Positions 8,094 through 14,201 of a stretch of DNA of 41,238 nt are shown piece by piece. This DNA is from a virus. The notes beneath the pieces were generated by a model that saw only the letters and a program-made list of their open reading frames with translations, searched no databases and had not been told where the DNA came from. The stretch lies in the IMG/VR virus record IMGVR_UViG_3300032282_001937, positions 1 through 41,238 of that record, one strand, 5' to 3'. The position numbers and the translations under genes are program-made. Numbering within the stretch: position 1 is the stretch's first letter; every line of letters begins with the position of its first letter.

Positions 8094-8729
8094 TCACTGG
8101 CCCTTGATCTGGCTTTCGACCTTCTTAAACTCTTCCGTAATCATAGCCTGATGCTTGGGCGTCAGGCGGACCTTGGCCTTCTGGTTAGCCGTAGCCCATT
8201 GGACAAGGTCCTCGCGGCTCTGGGCCATCTGGAGGCTTTCCAGCATCACCATGTAAACCTTCTCGCTCTCATCAGGGGGAAGGCCCGGTTCCATCTCCTT
8301 AGTGGGCTTGGCCGGACGGGCAGGCTTCACAGCGTTCGTGGCGTCCGCCGCGTCGTTGCCGTCCATGTCGTCCTCACCAGCAATGCCGACCATGGCAAAC
8401 AGGGCGTAACGGCGGGCATAGGTCAGCGCGCCGCCCATCTCCTGATGCTTGCCCAGAGAGGCCACAGGATAGGTGGATTTGATCCACTGGCCGGATGAGT
8501 GCATCAGGCAAGTGTGGAGGATGATGACGCCCGTCTCGCCGTCCGTGGCTTGAACAAAAGAGATCCCATGGGCGGACAGCGTCTTGCGGACAGCCGCAAG
8601 GCCGTCAGACAGGTCCACATAGGAACTTTTAAAATGCGGGTTCACCTTGAGCTTAGGTGGATTAACAAGCTCCGCCTGCGCAGCGGCGAGGGCGGCGGCA
8701 ATCTGGTCGATCTGTTCAGACATATGCAT
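8094..8729 (-). CDS. erf: ERF-family single-strand annealing protein
   Basis: 211 aa. The N-terminal two thirds match the ERF recombinase family: a leading helix, NPHFKSSYVDLSDG, LSAHGISFVQ, a beta strand with TCLMHSSGQW, then the family signature of GGALTYARRYAL followed by the acidic GEDDMDGND. The Pro/Lys linker and C-terminal helical part are variable in the family. ERF proteins form rings and anneal single strands for phage recombination and end repair. The ATG at 8729 has AAAGGA eight bases upstream, better than the GTG nine codons earlier. The YqaJ exonuclease gene ends 4 bp upstream; exonuclease plus annealing protein is the classic two-component phage recombination pair. Confidence 0.92.
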   Translation of the reverse strand: MHMSEQIDQIAAALAAAQAELVNPPKLKVNPHFKSSYVDLSDGLAAVRKTLSAHGISFVQATDGETGVIILHTCLMHSSGQWIKSTYPVASLGKHQEMGGALTYARRYALFAMVGIAGEDDMDGNDAADATNAVKPARPAKPTKEMEPGLPPDESEKVYMVMLESLQMAQSREDLVQWATANQKAKVRLTPKHQAMITEEFKKVESQIKGQ

Positions 8730-8733
8730 GGGA

Positions 8734-9513
8734 TTATCCTTTGATCCGAAGGGCACCGCGCTTGTCGCGCTTCAATGAGATACCGTGGCCGTAAGCCTCT
8801 ACGGCATCCGGCTGCACAAGTTCTTTCAGGTTCTGTACGGCTGATTCGTACAGCTTATGTTGGGCAATATTGTCTTTGTACTGCTGGGCGTAGTTCGCCC
8901 ATGCGTTGTTGCCCGTCATGTCAATCCTAAGGGTGGGTTCGACAGGAGCCGCCAAAGATACGGCCACAGGCGGGACGCCCGTCTTCACGCTTTCCCAGAA
9001 CTTCTCCACCGCCCCGATTAGAATGGCGGAGTAGATTGGGTCCTTCTTCACTTCCATAGCGACCCATTTGTTGTTCCCGAAGAACACAGACAGGACAGCC
9101 CGCTCCAGCCCGCACACGATCATGTTGTGGTGCAGTTGGGGCATGTAGCGATCAAGGATTTCGTCTTCCTTAAAGAAGGCCCCGACGTGCTTGGCCTCCC
9201 AGACGGTTTGCCCATCGTCGGTCAGGCCGTCCAGCGTGGAGTGCATGAACGGATACTCTGGGGAAGCCCGTTCATCGCCTTGATTGGTGATCTGCCGCCC
9301 TGTCTGCTTGGTGAACCACTGAGCATTAAACGGCTCAGTAAAGGTTCCCATCTGAACGGCCAGAACGTCGGAGAGGTCTTCCGATTCACGCAAGCCGCGC
9401 TTGACCTCCCAGAGCGTCAATAATTTGACGTCGTCGCCACCTAGAATGATGTTGGTATCTGATCCGCCCACCCATCCTCTACGGGCAGCGATCTGCTCCT
9501 CTGTAAGCGCCAT
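8734..9513 (-). CDS. YqaJ/lambda-exonuclease-type recombination nuclease
   Basis: 259 aa. Active-site elements of the YqaJ PD-(D/E)XK family are visible in order: GGSD at residues 16-19, E60 in the helix after MGTFTE, D95 in STLDG, E106-x-K108 in WEAKH, and Q126 in MPQLHHN. The enzyme resects double-stranded DNA 5' to 3' to give the 3' tails that ERF anneals. The C-terminus (QNLKELVQP, ending in RIKG) resembles other phage members. GGGGAGAACATA stands before the ATG. The 51 bp upstream to the next gene contain no clear promoter, so expression probably comes from the operon promoter at 10709-10737. Confidence 0.92.
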   Translation of the reverse strand: MALTEEQIAARRGWVGGSDTNIILGGDDVKLLTLWEVKRGLRESEDLSDVLAVQMGTFTEPFNAQWFTKQTGRQITNQGDERASPEYPFMHSTLDGLTDDGQTVWEAKHVGAFFKEDEILDRYMPQLHHNMIVCGLERAVLSVFFGNNKWVAMEVKKDPIYSAILIGAVEKFWESVKTGVPPVAVSLAAPVEPTLRIDMTGNNAWANYAQQYKDNIAQHKLYESAVQNLKELVQPDAVEAYGHGISLKRDKRGALRIKG

Positions 9514-9564
9514 TATGTTCTCCCCTTATGGCAGCTTGGAATTTACAGCTAGTTTTACTTTCAG

Positions 9565-10029
9565 TCAACCAGCTTTTTTAAGGTTTACGAACTCCACATA
9601 CTGGATGGGGCACATGTACTTCCATTCGTTCTTATGAGTGTTCGGGCACCAGACCTCCTTCTTGAGGAAGTATTGTTTGTGCTTGCCGCGAATCACTGCG
9701 GCATGGACCTTGTCGCCACTGACGATGATCCAAAGATCGACATGGTGGCGATCTGCGGCCTCCACGTTTGACACCATGATCGTGTCAAAAGGAAAATCGT
9801 CGGCGCTGGTGAACCTGTAGTCTGGCTTTTCCTTTACTTCCACGACTTTTTGGAAGTAGGCGATGATGTCCCCATCATCCCGCTGGTCCAGAACATTACC
9901 CGAATCAGGCATCTTCTTCTGCGGATTGACAAGGATGCTACAGTTATATCGGACGTGGAGATACTCAGCCGCCAGAAATACCGCTGGGACAGAGGCGTCT
10001 CTTGCCTTGTTGAAGTCACGCACAGTCAT
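9565..10029 (-). CDS. Putative PD-(D/E)XK nuclease
   Basis: 154 aa from the ATG at 10029, which has AAAAGGAA upstream and overlaps the previous stop as ATGA. A possible PD-(D/E)XK core is present: an N-terminal helix (FLAAEYLHV), D in DDGDIIAYF and the E-x-K pair in VVEVKEKPDY, then a beta strand and DLWIIVSGD. The spacing fits small resolvase-like or Vsr-like folds, and the neighbours are recombination genes. However no specific family is recognised, and the pattern could arise in a non-nuclease. The C-terminus carries two Cys (EVWCPNTH, YMCPIQ) that might bind metal. Confidence 0.5.
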   Translation of the reverse strand: MTVRDFNKARDASVPAVFLAAEYLHVRYNCSILVNPQKKMPDSGNVLDQRDDGDIIAYFQKVVEVKEKPDYRFTSADDFPFDTIMVSNVEAADRHHVDLWIIVSGDKVHAAVIRGKHKQYFLKKEVWCPNTHKNEWKYMCPIQYVEFVNLKKAG

Positions 10030-10232
10030 GCAATATTCCTTTTCCAACGGCGCAAATCGCCCAAAAAGTTAGTGTCAGATCGCGGGTCAGATGGAGTTCT
10101 GGCCCGCACGAAAGTCTTGATGGCTCCGTGGTACTGGAGGCGGAGGACTATGTGCTTCCCCTCCTTCACATTCACCACATTAATTTCTTCTTTTGAAATC
10201 AAATTTAGCGTTTCTCTTAGAATCTTTGTCAT
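10026..10232 (-). CDS. Small basic protein, start uncertain
   Basis: 68 aa from the ATG at 10232. The C-terminal part (HIVLRLQYHGAIKTFV followed by ARTPSDPRSDTNFLGDLRR) follows the 'SPSD.R....N...D.RR' pattern of small phage proteins with a HicA/dsRBD-like beta-sheet, though the catalytic His of HicA toxins cannot be placed with certainty. The start at 10232 would overlap the GcrA-like gene by 53 bp; a GTG at 10178, directly after that gene's stop, gives a 50-aa product that keeps the whole pattern. It overlaps the next gene as ATGA. A toxin role is only speculation. Confidence 0.5.
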   Translation of the reverse strand: MTKILRETLNLISKEEINVVNVKEGKHIVLRLQYHGAIKTFVRARTPSDPRSDTNFLGDLRRWKRNIA

Positions 10233-10689
10233 TTTTCTTCCCCGAATAATATTTAGTGTGGAACAACTCATAATGCTCTGGGCACCATGAGGATTCTGGT
10301 TTGGTTGTTTTGCTGCAAAACCGTGTCATTGCGCCGTTTAGAGGACCCACCACAGCACGGCACTCAGCAAAGCCAATTTCCATAATTGTCTTAAACTGAC
10401 CCTGTGGAGTGCGAGGGACTGTCTTCTCATAGGGAGACACATAGCCAGCACGTCTGCGAAAGTTGGGTCTGGTAGAGGTCTTAGAGGTTTCTTTGGTAGA
10501 AACCGCCCTTTGCTGCATCGCAATTGCTTGCTTTGAGAAGTTTTTGATCCCATTGCGGTCCATCATTCCAATGATTGAGTTCTTCGTCCGCCCCGGAAAC
10601 TTCTCCATAATTTGGGCGACGCTACAGCCTTCCAGTGCAAGTTTCCGCACCAGCGCGATGTCAGTTGTTGTCCATGGTTTCGGTTGCAT
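10180..10689 (-). CDS. GcrA-like transcriptional regulator
   Basis: 169 aa. The first 50 residues match the GcrA DNA-binding domain: WTTTDIALVRKLALEGCSVA, then a recognition region GRTKNSIIGMMDRNGI. A basic, disordered linker follows (about 60-100). The C-terminus has C110, C125 and C136-x2-H139 spaced as in GcrA's 'C....FC.....YC..H' cluster. Host GcrA binds sigma-70 RNA polymerase and activates promoters with methylated GANTC sites in alphaproteobacteria. The ATG at 10689 follows a perfect AGGAGG. As the first gene of the minus-strand operon, next to a divergent Cro-like repressor, it may act as an early activator or redirect host GcrA-dependent transcription. Confidence 0.82.
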   Translation of the reverse strand: MQPKPWTTTDIALVRKLALEGCSVAQIMEKFPGRTKNSIIGMMDRNGIKNFSKQAIAMQQRAVSTKETSKTSTRPNFRRRAGYVSPYEKTVPRTPQGQFKTIMEIGFAECRAVVGPLNGAMTRFCSKTTKPESSWCPEHYELFHTKYYSGKKNDKDSKRNAKFDFKRRN

Positions 10690-10703
10690 CTTAGCTCCTC
10701 CTA

Positions 10704-10732
10704 TTGACATGATGTCAGCAGAGGCGTACCTT
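10704..10732 (+). promoter_or_regulatory. Promoter for the plus-strand early genes
   Basis: TTGACA (10704-10709) is followed after 17 bp by TACCTT (10727-10732), then AAGGAGG and the GTG at 10764. The -35 lies on the palindrome, and the box runs face to face with the minus-strand promoter in the same DNA. The -10 is weak (3 of 6), as expected of a promoter needing activation. Confidence 0.5.
10705..10717. promoter_or_regulatory. Palindromic operator candidate
   Basis: TGACAT-G-ATGTCA, perfect 6-bp arms around one base. It covers the -10 of the minus-strand promoter and the -35 of the plus-strand promoter. The adjacent Cro-like protein (10764-11000) or the GcrA-like protein are the natural candidate binders. 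Confidence 0.55.
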
Positions 10733-10737
10733 GTCAA
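10709..10737 (-). promoter_or_regulatory. Promoter for the minus-strand early operon
   Basis: TTGACA (10737-10732) stands 17 bp from CATCAT (10714-10709) on the minus strand. The transcript would begin about 10 bp before the AGGAGG of the GcrA-like gene. The -10 lies on the palindrome TGACATGATGTCA, so a dimeric repressor there would block it. The call is sequence-based only. Confidence 0.6.
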
Positions 10738-10763
10738 CTGTTAGTCGAAATAAGGAGGTCAAG

Positions 10764-11000
10764 GTGCATAGTGTTGCGCTTCGCGTCATCAACAAATGCG
10801 GTGGTGTTCGCAACGTGTCGTTGATGTTGGGGATCTCTCCGAAGACGATCTACAAGTGGACGTACCGCAGGGAATATGGCGGCACAGGAGGGTTGATCCC
10901 TCATCGTCGTCAATTGGAATTGATGGTTGCCGCCAAGCAGCATGGCATAGATTTAGGCCCAGAAGACTTCTTCCCTGAGGTTCCTGATGAGAACGTCTAA
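10764..11000 (+). CDS. Cro/YdaS-like helix-turn-helix repressor
   Basis: 78 aa from a GTG at 10764, chosen because AAGGAGG lies 5 bp upstream; a TTG 33 bases earlier would overlap the promoter. The fold is a small five-helix DNA-binding domain: ALRVINKCGGVRNVSLMLG is the first helix and turn, ISPKTIYKWTYRR the recognition helix, then IPHRRQLELMVAAKQHGIDL. Phage Cro-like and YdaS proteins share the 'GG..N....LG.....IY.W......P.RR' pattern. Being divergent from the GcrA-like operon with shared promoter DNA, it most likely decides between the two transcription directions. Its end overlaps the next gene by 14 bp. Confidence 0.8.
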   Translation: MHSVALRVINKCGGVRNVSLMLGISPKTIYKWTYRREYGGTGGLIPHRRQLELMVAAKQHGIDLGPEDFFPEVPDENV

Positions 11001-11391
11001 GTTTGCTGTCGCTCCTAAACATGAGCGGACGATGGACGAAATCCTTTTTGATTCCAAAGGGGAAATGTCACGGTACGCGCATTTAAAGTTGGAACAGAGG
11101 GCTGGGCTAATCACTGACTTGAGGCTTCAGCCCGCCTATCCCGTCTACATTAGGGACCAACTGTTCACGACGTACACGGCGGACTTTGCGTATTACCGTG
11201 ATGGCGTTGAAATCATTGAGGATGTGAAAACATCTGGGACGCGCGCGGAACCGTCCTACCGCCTGAGGAAGAAGGCGGCGCAGTTGTACTACGGCATTGA
11301 GGTGCAAGAGATCACGGGCGCTGGCAAGAGCCTAGCCAAGAAGCGCGGTCGCCCCGCGAATAAGGCAGTGAAGAAGAGGAGAACGAAATGA
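10987..11391 (+). CDS. DUF1064 nuclease-like protein
   Basis: 134 aa. It matches the DUF1064 phage family: FDSKGEMSRYAHLKLEQRAG, then LRLQPAYPVYI, YTADFAYYRDG and IEDVKTSGT. The D in TADF and the E-D-V-K segment form a PD-(D/E)XK-type site, and some members are proposed phage Holliday-junction resolvases. The tail is highly basic (KKRGRPANKAVKKRRTK). GAGG precedes the ATG, which sits inside the repressor gene; the stop overlaps the next start as ATGA. It is the second nuclease of this type in the early region, the other lying on the minus strand at 9565. Confidence 0.82.
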   Translation: MRTSKFAVAPKHERTMDEILFDSKGEMSRYAHLKLEQRAGLITDLRLQPAYPVYIRDQLFTTYTADFAYYRDGVEIIEDVKTSGTRAEPSYRLRKKAAQLYYGIEVQEITGAGKSLAKKRGRPANKAVKKRRTK

Positions 11392-11579
11392 GCAGGGTAA
11401 AAGAAGTCGCCTATGAGACGTTGGCGGCTCAACGAATTGCTGATCTGGAATACGCCTTAAGCATCGCCTTAGAGTTTATAGAGACATATAGCGATGTTGT
11501 TGATGGCGATGACGGACAGCTAGAGCCGAATCACGCGATGTCGTTGATGAGTGAGATCCAGAACATCTTGGAGAACTAG
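11388..11579 (+). CDS. Small acidic protein, paralogue of the protein at 11947
   Basis: 63 aa, unrecognised. The core from residue about 19 (DLEYALSIALEFIETYSDVV, then DGDDGQLEPNHAMSL) aligns without gaps to the 67-aa protein at 11947-12150 (ELEEALMAAMAFIDRYVDVV, DGPDGIPVPNYAMAL). Both look like a long amphipathic helix, an acidic turn and a second helix. It starts by ATGA overlap with the DUF1064 gene. A single secreted-protein gene separates the two copies. Confidence 0.6.
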   Translation: MSRVKEVAYETLAAQRIADLEYALSIALEFIETYSDVVDGDDGQLEPNHAMSLMSEIQNILEN

Positions 11580-11592
11580 GGAGGCTGGTTCG

Positions 11593-11937
11593 ATGTTAGT
11601 TGGGACAATCACGGCCCTCAGTCTCATCTCAGGCGTGCAGGCTAAGACTTGGGCTACTGGCGACTGCACCTTGGATAACGGGGAGAAATTCTATTACGCC
11701 ATTCATCAAAGTAAGGGGTTTGTGTCGTTTGACGATGGCAAACAGCGCGATGCTTTCTCTGAGCGGCGGCAAGAGAATGGCAACGATTTTGGCATAATTC
11801 GCCATATCGGGGCGGAGGCTAATGTGACGCTTGTCGTTAATTTAGATACGGGGCGAGGGTATCTCATCGTTCGCAACGATAACGGCAAAGAGGTTAAAGG
11901 GAACGCGTACTGCATTATGAAGTCGGTTAACAGGTAG
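11593..11937 (+). CDS. Small secreted protein with signal peptide
   Basis: 114 aa from the ATG at 11593, with GGGAGG upstream. The first 17 residues (MLVGTITALSLISGVQA) form a short signal peptide with an Ala-x-Ala-like end before KTWATGDC. The mature part is rich in beta-strand residues and has two Cys, near the start and in YCIMK near the end, that could form a disulphide outside the cytoplasm. A longer frame from 11551 would hide the signal peptide and lacks a ribosome site. Possible roles include superinfection exclusion or envelope modification; nothing specific supports either. Confidence 0.55.
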   Translation: MLVGTITALSLISGVQAKTWATGDCTLDNGEKFYYAIHQSKGFVSFDDGKQRDAFSERRQENGNDFGIIRHIGAEANVTLVVNLDTGRGYLIVRNDNGKEVKGNAYCIMKSVNR

Positions 11938-11946
11938 GAGCTTGAT

Positions 11947-12150
11947 ATGAGCAATGATCTGAATGAAAGAATGTCACCGGAGGCGCGGCTGCACCGCATG
12001 GGCGAACTGGAAGAAGCCCTTATGGCCGCGATGGCCTTCATTGACCGATATGTTGACGTAGTGGACGGCCCGGACGGGATTCCCGTGCCAAACTATGCCA
12101 TGGCATTAAACACTTTCCTGAATGAAGTGTTGGAGGGGAACAATGACTGA
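11947..12150 (+). CDS. Small acidic protein, paralogue of the protein at 11388
   Basis: 67 aa. It shares the helix-acidic turn-helix core with the protein at 11388-11579 (see there), with a longer N-terminus (SNDLNERMSPEARLHRMG). TAGGAG sits 7 bp before the ATG. The end overlaps the next gene by 8 bp. The conservation of VDVVDG / SDVVDG and PN.AM suggests a binding surface kept since duplication. Confidence 0.6.
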   Translation: MSNDLNERMSPEARLHRMGELEEALMAAMAFIDRYVDVVDGPDGIPVPNYAMALNTFLNEVLEGNND

Positions 12151-12457
12151 AGAAGACGCCAAAATTTATAACATCGTATGGCACTGGGTAGCTGAAAAGC
12201 CGTCTAGCGTTGGTGTCATCACAATGGCGCTAACAGCAGGGCTGCGTGACTATGCGGATAACGCAAACAAGGTTCGCATGGAGTGGGAGGTGATTGCTTG
12301 CGTGGCAATGGAGGCACGTTTGTTTAAAAACCACGAAAATATGTTGGCAGATAAAATTGACGCCATGAAAAACACTAACTCCCTGAAATGGGACCATACT
12401 GTTGAGGCGCTGCGAAAGAAGCACGCAAAACGCGCTGCGCTGGAGAAAAAAAAATGA
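12143..12457 (+). CDS. Hypothetical small protein
   Basis: 104 aa from the ATG at 12143, preceded by GGAGGGG. Mostly helical: a central helix around LTAGLRDYADNANKVR and a strongly basic coiled C-terminus ending in a Lys run. It overlaps the previous gene by 8 bp and the next as ATGA. No family is recognised. Confidence 0.55.
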   Translation: MTEEDAKIYNIVWHWVAEKPSSVGVITMALTAGLRDYADNANKVRMEWEVIACVAMEARLFKNHENMLADKIDAMKNTNSLKWDHTVEALRKKHAKRAALEKKK

Positions 12458-12606
12458 ATCGTGATCTTGTGAAGCGGCTGCGCAATCCTATTGGAACCAG
12501 CGGCTCTGATTTTAATGCGACCTATTGGCTTGGCATTTCTTCTGAAGCCGCCGACCACATAGACGCGCTAAACGCGGCGCTTGAGGATGCTAAGAAGCCC
12601 TCTTGA
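12454..12606 (+). CDS. Small protein of 50 residues
   Basis: The ATG overlaps the previous stop as ATGA, with GGAG upstream. The protein runs MNRDLVKRLRNPIG..., then SDFNATYWLGIS and the helix SEAADHIDALNAALEDAKK. Phage early operons often carry such helix-ending peptides. It closes the plus-strand string that begins at 10764 and is followed by a hairpin. No function is recognised. Confidence 0.5.
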   Translation: MNRDLVKRLRNPIGTSGSDFNATYWLGISSEAADHIDALNAALEDAKKPS

Positions 12607-12639
12607 CGCGAATCACATGGCGGTGGATCGTAATGAAAA

Positions 12640-12670
12640 GGGCCTCCAGCAGGGGAGCTACTGGAGGCCC
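12640..12670. terminator. Strong hairpin, possible terminator
   Basis: GGGCCTCCAG (12640-12649) pairs perfectly with CTGGAGGCCC (12661-12670) around an 11-base loop. On the plus strand no T-run follows. On the minus strand the stem is followed by TTTTCATT, a better terminator. It may act on either strand or as an RNA structure after the small early genes. Confidence 0.5.
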
Positions 12671-12865
12671 AGAGGCAGCTAAGATCGCCCGTTCTTGCGC
12701 TTGAGGAGAAAGCTACAAGAAGTACCACCTCTGGAAACAGTGCGCTGTCCTGTTTCCTATCGCTCCTTAAAAGACTGTACGCCGTAAGCCACGTAGGTCA
12801 GTTCCGAAGCTGTATATATTGTAGCTCAAGGGGCCGACCTCCGCAAGATGTAGATGGAGGTTGAT
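12671..12865. other. Non-coding leader before the replication gene
   Basis: About 195 bp without a convincing frame. It contains AGCTGTA...TGTAGCT (two arms with wobble pairs around an AT-rich centre near 12812-12830), which could be a weak hairpin or binding site. No promoter with both boxes close to consensus was seen, although TATATATTG near 12817 could serve as a -10. Confidence 0.35.
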
Positions 12866-13762
12866 GTGAGTTTCCTAGCTATGGCGTGGGCCACCAAGCA
12901 AAAGCTGGAGAGGTCCACGGACAAATTTATCCTTTTGATGCTGTCGTCTTACGCGAATGAGGACGATGAGGCGTATCCGTCGGTCAACCGCCTGATCGAC
13001 GATACATCAATGGATCGTAAGACAGTCCTTAAGAGCCTAGCCGCCCTACAGGAGCTTGGCTTTATATCAGACACTGGCAAGAAGACGGGGCGAACCAGTT
13101 CTGTCACGGTATATAAAATTGAAACTAGCAAGGCGGAAGCAGTCCCAAAAATCCCACGGAAGCAGTCCCAAAAATCCCAGCATGAATATATAATAGAACC
13201 TATCATATCTCCTGAACCTACGGTTCAGGACGAAGACCCTATTTCCGCTTTCTTGGAAGCAGCAAGCCCTCCCCCTCCCTCTAAGCGTAGCCTTGACGAT
13301 AAGGCTTACTGGGACGAGGCCGTAGGGATGCTCATGGCGTTGGGGCTGATCGAAAACTCCGCCAGATCGTTTGCGGGGCGGTGCCTCAAGCTGGCGGGCG
13401 GCAAGAAGCAAGAGGCCCTAGAGGCCATTGAGCGGGCCGTTGAGGCCAATCCCCTAGATCCAGTCCCCTTTATCACCTCCATCCTTGGCGGCAGGAAGCC
13501 GACCAGAGAACGCAAGCAGAAGGAAATCCAAAGTGCCTTTGCAGAGTTACTCGCCCAAAGCGAACAGCGGAAAGCAGAGTGGGAAAACGAATCGAATCAC
13601 TCCAGAGGAGGCGGTGACGCGGATTCTGTCCTGCTACAACCTCAATCAAATTCTGAACCCGACGATGTACATCAAGATGGCGACGAAGATGCTGGAGGCC
13701 TATCCGACGGAAGTGTTGGAGAAATTGGCGGACCCAAGAGAGGGTATCTTAGCGACCTCTAA
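12866..13762 (+). CDS. Helix-turn-helix replication protein (initiator/loader-like)
   Basis: 298 aa from a GTG at 12866, chosen because GGAGG lies 5 bp upstream; an ATG 12 bases earlier has none. Residues about 5-90 form a winged helix-turn-helix of the kind used by phage O-like replication proteins: AWATKQKLERSTDKFILLML, then AYPSVNRLIDDTSMDRKTVL and LQELGFISDTG. After a Pro-rich linker a helical domain follows (about 140-225). The last 55 residues in this frame turn into low-complexity Ser/Gly/Asp text, while a conserved-looking sequence continues in the +1 frame (13614-13838). The protein may really continue there by a frameshift or an indel. With the primase-helicase at 17304 it forms the replication module. 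Confidence 0.72.
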   Translation: MSFLAMAWATKQKLERSTDKFILLMLSSYANEDDEAYPSVNRLIDDTSMDRKTVLKSLAALQELGFISDTGKKTGRTSSVTVYKIETSKAEAVPKIPRKQSQKSQHEYIIEPIISPEPTVQDEDPISAFLEAASPPPPSKRSLDDKAYWDEAVGMLMALGLIENSARSFAGRCLKLAGGKKQEALEAIERAVEANPLDPVPFITSILGGRKPTRERKQKEIQSAFAELLAQSEQRKAEWENESNHSRGGGDADSVLLQPQSNSEPDDVHQDGDEDAGGLSDGSVGEIGGPKRGYLSDL

Positions 13763-13838
13763 ATATCCTCCTTCGATTTCCGAATTAGTTGACAAAGCCG
13801 AAAAGTTGAGTAAACCTGCTTCTCGTAACTTCGTGTAG
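13614..13838 (+). CDS. C-terminal replication-protein segment in the +1 frame
   Basis: The frame, open from 13485, becomes protein-like after about 13581: NRITPEEAVTRIL, YIKMATKMLEAYPTEVLEKL, ADPREGILATSKYPPSISEL. Phage replication-associated proteins often end with this 'YP..V.......DPR.G......PP.S..E' pattern. No good independent start exists: the GTG at 13614 has AGGAGG only 2 bp away, and the ATG at 13665 has no site. The simplest reading is one protein with the gene at 12866, joined by +1 shift or by an extra A in the AAAA at 13584-13587. Overlap with the other frame is 149 bp. Confidence 0.5.
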   Translation: MTRILSCYNLNQILNPTMYIKMATKMLEAYPTEVLEKLADPREGILATSKYPPSISELVDKAEKLSKPASRNFV

Positions 13839-13859
13839 GTAGCTAAGAGGAGATTAGCT

Positions 13860-14201
13860 ATGGATCATAAGGAAGCATTGAAGAGGGCCACGTCTATTCT
13901 GGTTGCGCGTGGCGAAGAGTATGGAGACCCGGCCACGTTGTTTGGGAACGCCGCTGCGATTGCCAGCATTACGCTGCAAACGCCGATCTCGCCCTACCAC
14001 ATCGTGAAGATCATGGATGCGGTTAAGCAGGCGCGAGAGATTGTCCGTCCGCAGACGTTGGACAACCATGTTGATCGCATCAACTACACGGCCTTTGCAG
14101 CGCAGTTCGCGTATGCGGAAGACCCGCAGTTGGAAAGCGACATTAAGGCGATGGCTGCGAAGCTGTCTCCGTGGCCCAAGCAGGAAGTCGCGGAGGGCTA
14201 A
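13860..14201 (+). CDS. DUF6378-like phage protein
   Basis: 113 aa. It has the DUF6378 pattern: an N-terminal helix (ALKRATSILVARGEEYGDPA), FGNAAAIAS, VKIMDAVKQARE, and the D-H-x-D-R-I-N-Y-x-A-F motif DNHVDRINYTAFAAQFA. The spaced acidic and His residues recall all-alpha NTP pyrophosphohydrolases, but activity is unproven. AGAGGAG precedes the ATG. It is directly followed by the epimerase gene with no gap, so a nucleotide or nucleotide-sugar link is conceivable. Confidence 0.7.
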   Translation: MDHKEALKRATSILVARGEEYGDPATLFGNAAAIASITLQTPISPYHIVKIMDAVKQAREIVRPQTLDNHVDRINYTAFAAQFAYAEDPQLESDIKAMAAKLSPWPKQEVAEG

